Shown piece after piece: positions 33,735 through 38,089 of a stretch of 38,089 nt of DNA. Origin of the DNA: Acidimicrobiia bacterium (lineage in GTDB: Bacteria > Actinomycetota > Acidimicrobiia > IMCC26256 > Chersky-534); contig JADGOM010000114.1 in the NCBI GenBank assembly GCA_017882925.1, forward strand, positions 1-38,089. The letters run 5' to 3'. The position numbers and the translations under genes were made by a program. The notes under the pieces are model-generated. The model saw only the letters and a list, made by a program, of their open reading frames with translations. It was not told where the DNA came from and ran no database searches. Numbering within the stretch: position 1 is the first letter of the stretch; each line of letters opens with the position of its first letter.

Positions 33735-36700
33735 TCAGTGGAAGTCGCGGCTCTTCAGGGCGTCGGTGATGCCGAGCGGGAGGGGCCGGATGCGCTGCGC
33801 CACCACGTTGGTGACGCCCTGGTGGCGTTCGAGCACGCCCCGGATCCGCAGCCCCGGGCTCACCCGGGCCACCTTGCGGAAGCGCTTCCACACCCCGGCC
33901 GACACGATCACGTTCATGAGCCCGTGCTCATCTTCCAGGTTGATGAAGATCGTCCCCTTGGCCGTCGCCGGCTGCTGGCGGTGCGTGACCACCCCCGCGA
34001 CCTCGATCACCGTGCGGTCGGGGAGCTCGCGCAGCTCCGCGCTCGTCACCACCCCGAGCCGGGTGAGCTCGGCCCGGAAGAACTCGGTGGGGTGGCGCTC
34101 GGGTGAGAGGCCCATCGACTGGAGGTCCGCGGCGGCCTCCTCCACGTCGGCCATGCCCGGCAGCGCCGGCGCGTCGGTGCCGGTCACGATGCCGGGCAGG
34201 GCGTCGGGCCGCGCGTCACGCAACGCGCCCGCGGCCCACAGCGCCTCGCGCCGACTCACCCCGAAGCAGGTGAACGCGCCCGCGGTGGCGAGCATCTCGA
34301 TCGCGTCGGTCGACGCACCGGTGCGCCGGCTGAAGTCCTCGAGATCGTCGAAGGGCCGCGCGTCCTGCGCGTCCTCGACGCGGTCGAGGAGCGCGGTGCT
34401 CAGCCCGCGCACCGACGCCAGCCCGAGGCGCACCGCGTGCACCGACGGGTCGGCGTGCCAGCCCGGCAGGGGCCGGCCCACGGGGTCGGCCTCGGGGCGG
34501 GGCTCCAGGGTCGCGTTGGCGCGCGACCGCTGCACGCACGGACCGAGGACCTCGACCCCGTGCCGACGGCCGTCGCGCACGATGGTGTGCGGGGAGTAGA
34601 AGCCCATCGGCTGCGCGTTGAGCAGCGCGCACACGAACTCGGCCGGGTAGTGCAGCTTGATCCAGGAGCTCGAGTACACGAGGTAGGCGAAGCTCACGGA
34701 GTGGCTCTCCGGGAAGCCGAAGTCGGCGAAGGCCTCGAGCTTCTTCGCGATCGCGTCGGCGGTGTCGCCCACGATGCCGTTGTCCGCCATCCCCGCGAGG
34801 AGGCGGGTGCGCATCGCGGCCATCCGCACCTTGGAGCGCTTCGAGCCCATCGCCTGGCGGAGCTGGTCGGCCTCGCCGGGGGTGAAGTCGGCGACGTCGA
34901 TCGCCATCTGCATGAGCTGCTCCTGGAACAGCGGCACCCCGAGCGTCTTCTTCAGCGACCTCTCCAGCCGCGGGTGGAGGTACGTGACCTCCTCCTCGCC
35001 GTTGCGGCGCCGGAGGTAGGGGTGCACCGAACCACCCTGGATCGGGCCGGGACGGATCAGCGCGACCTCCACGACGAGGTCGTAGAAGCACGTGGGCCGC
35101 AGGCGCGGCAGCGTGGCCATCTGCGCGCGGCTCTCCACCTGGAACACGCCGATGGTGTCGGCCGCGCACAGCAGGTCGTAGACGGCGTCCTCCTGCGGGA
35201 TCGTGGCCAGGTCGAGCTCGATGCCCTCGTGGAGCCGCACGAGGTCGACCGCGAGGTGCAGCATCGTGAGCATCCCGAGGCCCAGCAGGTCGAACTTCAC
35301 GAGCCCGGCCGCCGCGCAGTCGTCCTTGTCCCACTGGAGCACCGAGCGGCCCTCCATGCGGGCCCACTCCACCGGGCAGAACTCCACCAGCGGGCGGTCG
35401 GCCAGCACCATCCCGCCCGAGTGGATGCCGAGATGGCGCGGGAAGTCGAGGACCTGGGTCGCGAGGTCGAGCACGATCGCGGGCACCGGGGGTGCGTCGG
35501 CCTCGCGGGTGCCGGGGGCCAGCTCGCTGAACGCGCCGGCGGTGGGGCGACCGTCGGACTCGGCATCCTCGGAATCGCGGGGCTCGCCGCCCTGGCCGCT
35601 CGCGTCGCGGCCCGCCCAGCGGTCGACCCACTTCGCCAGCGCGTCCGACTGCCCGGGTGACAGCCCGCCGGCCTTCGCCATCTCCCGGAGCGCGCTGCGC
35701 GGCCGGTAGGTGATCACGTTGGCGACCTGCGCGGCGCGGTCGCGGCCGTAGCGCTCGTAGACGTACTGGATCACCTCTTCCCGGCGCTGGTGCTCGATGT
35801 CGAGGTCGATGTCGGGGGCGCCGTCGCGTTCGGGGGACAGGAACCGCTCGAACAGCAGGCCGAGCCCCACGGCGTCGGCCTTGGTGATGCCGAGGGCGTA
35901 GCAGACCGCGCTGTTGGCGGCGCTCCCCCGCCCCTGGCAGTAGATGTCCTCCCGGGTGCAGAAGTCGACGATGTCGTGCACCACGAGGAAGTAGCCGGGG
36001 AAGCCGAGCTGCTCGATGACCCCGAGCTCGTAGTGGATCTGGCGCCGGGCCCGCTCGTGCTGCGGGTGGCTCGGCGCGTACCGCACCGCCGCACCCCGGC
36101 GGGTCAGCTCGCGCAGCCAGCTCATCTCGTCGTGGCCGGCCGGGATGTCGTGGTCGGGGAGGTTGGGCGCGGCGAGCCGCAGGTCGAACGCGCAGGTGGC
36201 CGCGACGTCGACGGTGCGCTCCACCGCGCCCGGCCACCGCGCGAACCGCCGCGCCTGCTCCCCCGCGCCGCGCAGGTGCGCGAGGGGCGACGCGGGCAGC
36301 ATGCCGTCGACCTCGTCGAGCGAGCGCCGGGCCCGGATCGCGGCGAGCGCGGTGGCGAGCGGGCGCTGCTGCTGCGTGGCGTAGTGGACGTTGTTGGTGG
36401 CGATCACGTCGACCCCCGCCTGCACCGCGGTGCGGGCGAGCGCGTCGTTGCGGTGCCGGTCGATGGGATCGCCGTGGTCCCACAGCTCCACGAGCACGCG
36501 GTCGCGGCCGAACCCGTCGACGAGCGCGTCGAGCGCGCGCCGGGCCGCGGCGGGGCCGTCGCCCAGCAGCGCCGCAGGCACGGTGCCGTGGCGGCATCCG
36601 GTGAGCACGAACCAGCTGCCGTTCACGCTCGCGGCGGGGCCGCCTTCCATCTGCACCTCGGCGCGTGCCGCGGCCGCGAGCTGCTCGAGCGTGAGCTGGG

Positions 36701-37022
36701 GCTCGCCCTTCTGGCCGCGCAGCTGCGCCTCGCTGATGGCGCGGGCGAGGCGCGCGTACCCGAGCGGGCCCTCGGCGAGGACGACGAGGTGCTCGTCCCC
36801 CGGCTGCAGCGTGAGCTCGGCGCCGAACACCGTGGGCAGCCCGACCGTGCGCGCCGCGAGCGCGAAGCGGACCGAGCCGTAGAAGCCGTCGTGGTCGGTG
36901 ACCGCGAGCGCGCTCAGGCCCAGCCGCGCGGCCTCGTCGACCAGCTCCTCGGGGTGGCTCGCGCCATCGAGGAAGGAGAAGTTGGTGTGGCAGTGGAGCT
37001 CGGCGTACGCCGTCGCGGCCAT
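33735..37022 (-). CDS. dnaE2: Error-prone DNA polymerase DnaE2 (ImuC)
   Basis: [112 protein letters not shown]-terminal SRDFH. Confidence 0.96.
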   Translation of the reverse strand: MAATAYAELHCHTNFSFLDGASHPEELVDEAARLGLSALAVTDHDGFYGSVRFALAARTVGLPTVFGAELTLQPGDEHLVVLAEGPLGYARLARAISEAQLRGQKGEPQLTLEQLAAAARAEVQMEGGPAASVNGSWFVLTGCRHGTVPAALLGDGPAAARRALDALVDGFGRDRVLVELWDHGDPIDRHRNDALARTAVQAGVDVIATNNVHYATQQQRPLATALAAIRARRSLDEVDGMLPASPLAHLRGAGEQARRFARWPGAVERTVDVAATCAFDLRLAAPNLPDHDIPAGHDEMSWLRELTRRGAAVRYAPSHPQHERARRQIHYELGVIEQLGFPGYFLVVHDIVDFCTREDIYCQGRGSAANSAVCYALGITKADAVGLGLLFERFLSPERDGAPDIDLDIEHQRREEVIQYVYERYGRDRAAQVANVITYRPRSALREMAKAGGLSPGQSDALAKWVDRWAGRDASGQGGEPRDSEDAESDGRPTAGAFSELAPGTREADAPPVPAIVLDLATQVLDFPRHLGIHSGGMVLADRPLVEFCPVEWARMEGRSVLQWDKDDCAAAGLVKFDLLGLGMLTMLHLAVDLVRLHEGIELDLATIPQEDAVYDLLCAADTIGVFQVESRAQMATLPRLRPTCFYDLVVEVALIRPGPIQGGSVHPYLRRRNGEEEVTYLHPRLERSLKKTLGVPLFQEQLMQMAIDVADFTPGEADQLRQAMGSKRSKVRMAAMRTRLLAGMADNGIVGDTADAIAKKLEAFADFGFPESHSVSFAYLVYSSSWIKLHYPAEFVCALLNAQPMGFYSPHTIVRDGRRHGVEVLGPCVQRSRANATLEPRPEADPVGRPLPGWHADPSVHAVRLGLASVRGLSTALLDRVEDAQDARPFDDLEDFSRRTGASTDAIEMLATAGAFTCFGVSRREALWAAGALRDARPDALPGIVTGTDAPALPGMADVEEAAADLQSMGLSPERHPTEFFRAELTRLGVVTSAELRELPDRTVIEVAGVVTHRQQPATAKGTIFINLEDEHGLMNVIVSAGVWKRFRKVARVSPGLRIRGVLERHQGVTNVVAQRIRPLPLGITDALKSRDFH

Positions 37023-37073
37023 GGCCGGTACCTCGGGTCCCCACGGGCCGCCCGACCCGGGAGGTCACCGTAC

Positions 37074-37087
37074 CGAACGTGTGTTCG
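37074..37087. promoter_or_regulatory. LexA/SOS box upstream of dnaE2
   Basis: CGAAC-GTGT-GTTCG, perfect match to Gram-positive/actinobacterial SOS box core CGAACNNNNGTTCG, ~52 bp upstream of the dnaE2 start. Confidence 0.85.
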
Positions 37088-37103
37088 ATCGGCAAGCGTG
37101 CGC

Positions 37104-37119
37104 GGTCCCGCGGGACCGC
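37104..37119. repeat. 16-nt repeat copy 1 (GGTCCCGCGGGACCGC, containing 14-bp palindrome)
   Basis: Identical to 37730-37745; lies just after the VOC stop codon. Confidence 0.8.
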
Positions 37120-37126
37120 CCGCACC

Positions 37127-37576
37127 TCAGACGGGCTGGACGACGAGGAAGCGGTTGCCGTCGGGGTCGCGGAACGAGAACTGCGGGGGGACCGGGTCGC
37201 TGATCGTGACGTCGAGGGCGATGAGGCCCTGGCGTTGCGTGCCGGCGGTCGCGATCACGGCGTCGACCTCCACGCCCTGGGCGCGCAGCGTGGCGTGGTC
37301 GCCTTCGATGTCCTCGGTCCCGAACGCGCAGAGGGCGCGGTCGCTGGGCTCGGCCTTCCCCTCGCCGGTGGAGACGAGCGCGAGGCCATTCGCGCTGACG
37401 TCGCTCGACGGCGCGATCTCGATCCAGCGGACACCGTCGCCGTACGTGAAGTCGGCGAGCTTCTCGAAACCGAGCAGGTCGACGTAGAACGCCAACGAGC
37501 GGTCAGGATCGCTGACCGGAACGAACACCGACCCGACCAGATTGATGTGCATGTGTGCATGCGCGCTGTCGGACAT
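37127..37576 (-). CDS. VOC (glyoxalase/bleomycin resistance/dioxygenase) family protein
   Basis: [58 protein letters not shown]...[17 protein letters not shown]. Confidence 0.93.
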   Translation of the reverse strand: MSDSAHAHMHINLVGSVFVPVSDPDRSLAFYVDLLGFEKLADFTYGDGVRWIEIAPSSDVSANGLALVSTGEGKAEPSDRALCAFGTEDIEGDHATLRAQGVEVDAVIATAGTQRQGLIALDVTISDPVPPQFSFRDPDGNRFLVVQPV

Positions 37577-37658
37577 CGTGCGCTCCTCGGGTTGCGGATG
37601 CGGATGTTGCGTAGGTGAGACCGCCCGGCGGACCGGAACTGAGCGGCCGGCGGCGAGC

Positions 37659-37696
37659 AATACCTGTCCAGACATATATACGTCTGGACAGGTATT
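37659..37696. promoter_or_regulatory. Operator-like perfect inverted repeat, 15-bp arms, AT-rich 8-nt centre
   Basis: AATACCTGTCCAGAC-ATATATAC-GTCTGGACAGGTATT, ~85 bp upstream of the VOC start. Confidence 0.75.
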
Positions 37697-37729
37697 CCGG
37701 CAGACGAGCCGCTCGACGCCTCGAGACGT

Positions 37730-37745
37730 GGTCCCGCGGGACCGC
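37730..37745. repeat. 16-nt repeat copy 2 (GGTCCCGCGGGACCGC)
   Basis: Identical to 37104-37119; lies just after the imuB stop codon. Confidence 0.8.
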
Positions 37746-37761
37746 GTCGCGACGAGCAGCG

Positions 37762-38089
37762 TCAGTCGTACAGGGCTTCCAGGCGCGCCCGGCCCGACTC
37801 GAGGACCACCAGACACGCGGCACCACCTTCGAGCACGACCTGCCAGTGCGCGCCGCGCCGGCGGGACTCCGCATCCCACCAGCGCACGTCGTGGGTCCAC
37901 GGGCCGGCCCAGCCGACCACCGCGCCGCCACCGCCCGGCAGCTCGGCGCTGCGCAACACCGCGGGCGGCGCGCCGCACTCGCCCCGGCCCGACACCCGCA
38001 CCGGCTCCCCCGCGGCGTCGAGCAGCTCGGCCGGGACCGGGGGCTCGAACACGCGCGCGGGCGCGGGATCGGGCAACGCCCCGGGCCAC
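37762..38089 (-). CDS. imuB: C-terminal part of ImuB-like (DNA polymerase Y family) protein, runs off window end
   Basis: ...LPDPAPARVFEPPVPAELLDAAGEPVRVSGRGECGAPPAVLRSAELPGGGGAVVGWAGPWTHDVRWWDAESRRRGAHWQVVLEGGAACLVVLESGRARLEALYD: the typical actinobacterial ImuB C-terminus (AGPWxxDxRWWD ... YD). Confidence 0.8.
   Translation of the reverse strand, partial: WPGALPDPAPARVFEPPVPAELLDAAGEPVRVSGRGECGAPPAVLRSAELPGGGGAVVGWAGPWTHDVRWWDAESRRRGAHWQVVLEGGAACLVVLESGRARLEALYD

Noticed and set aside
34216-37125. 969-aa - strand alternative frame within dnaE2
   Set aside because: Frame-shifted translation of dnaE2, rich in R/A/P; the 33735-37022 frame has all DnaE2 motifs.

Overview
High-GC actinobacterial chromosomal window. 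Gene content and style suggest an Acidimicrobiia-like organism, but that placement is inference. It is densely packed with about 35 genes on both strands. No rRNA, tRNA, transposase, integrase or CRISPR array was recognised. Most genes are accessory or lipid/redox metabolism: Zn-ADH, SDR, alpha/beta hydrolases, two LLM flavin/F420-type oxidoreductases, a WS/DGAT acyltransferase, thiolase, acyl-CoA dehydrogenase, PhyH dioxygenase, Rieske oxygenase plus ferredoxin, Mca/PIG-L amidase, and SCP2. There are also envelope genes (VanW-like, LCP, CAP-domain protein, VWA lipoprotein), ion transport genes (CorA, CtpE-like P-type ATPase), and an SOS mutagenesis locus (C-terminus of ImuB, a VOC gene, DnaE2). 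The points most worth a second look are: (1) an imuB-[VOC]-dnaE2 locus in which the VOC gene is bracketed by two copies of the 16-nt sequence GGTCCCGCGGGACCGC and preceded by a perfect 15-bp-arm operator-like palindrome, with a perfect CGAAC-N4-GTTCG SOS box in front of dnaE2; (2) two secreted proteins sharing a 42-aa (126-bp) [17 protein letters not shown] repeat with six units each, possibly an unannotated beta-propeller, one of them ATGA-coupled to an F420-type oxidoreductase; (3) a [2Fe-2S] ferredoxin with no ATG/GTG/TTG start at its conserved N-terminus but a CTG overlapping the Rieske stop codon (CTGA); (4) a 21-bp perfect stem-loop after the thiolase gene. All assignments come from reading the sequence; no database search was run.
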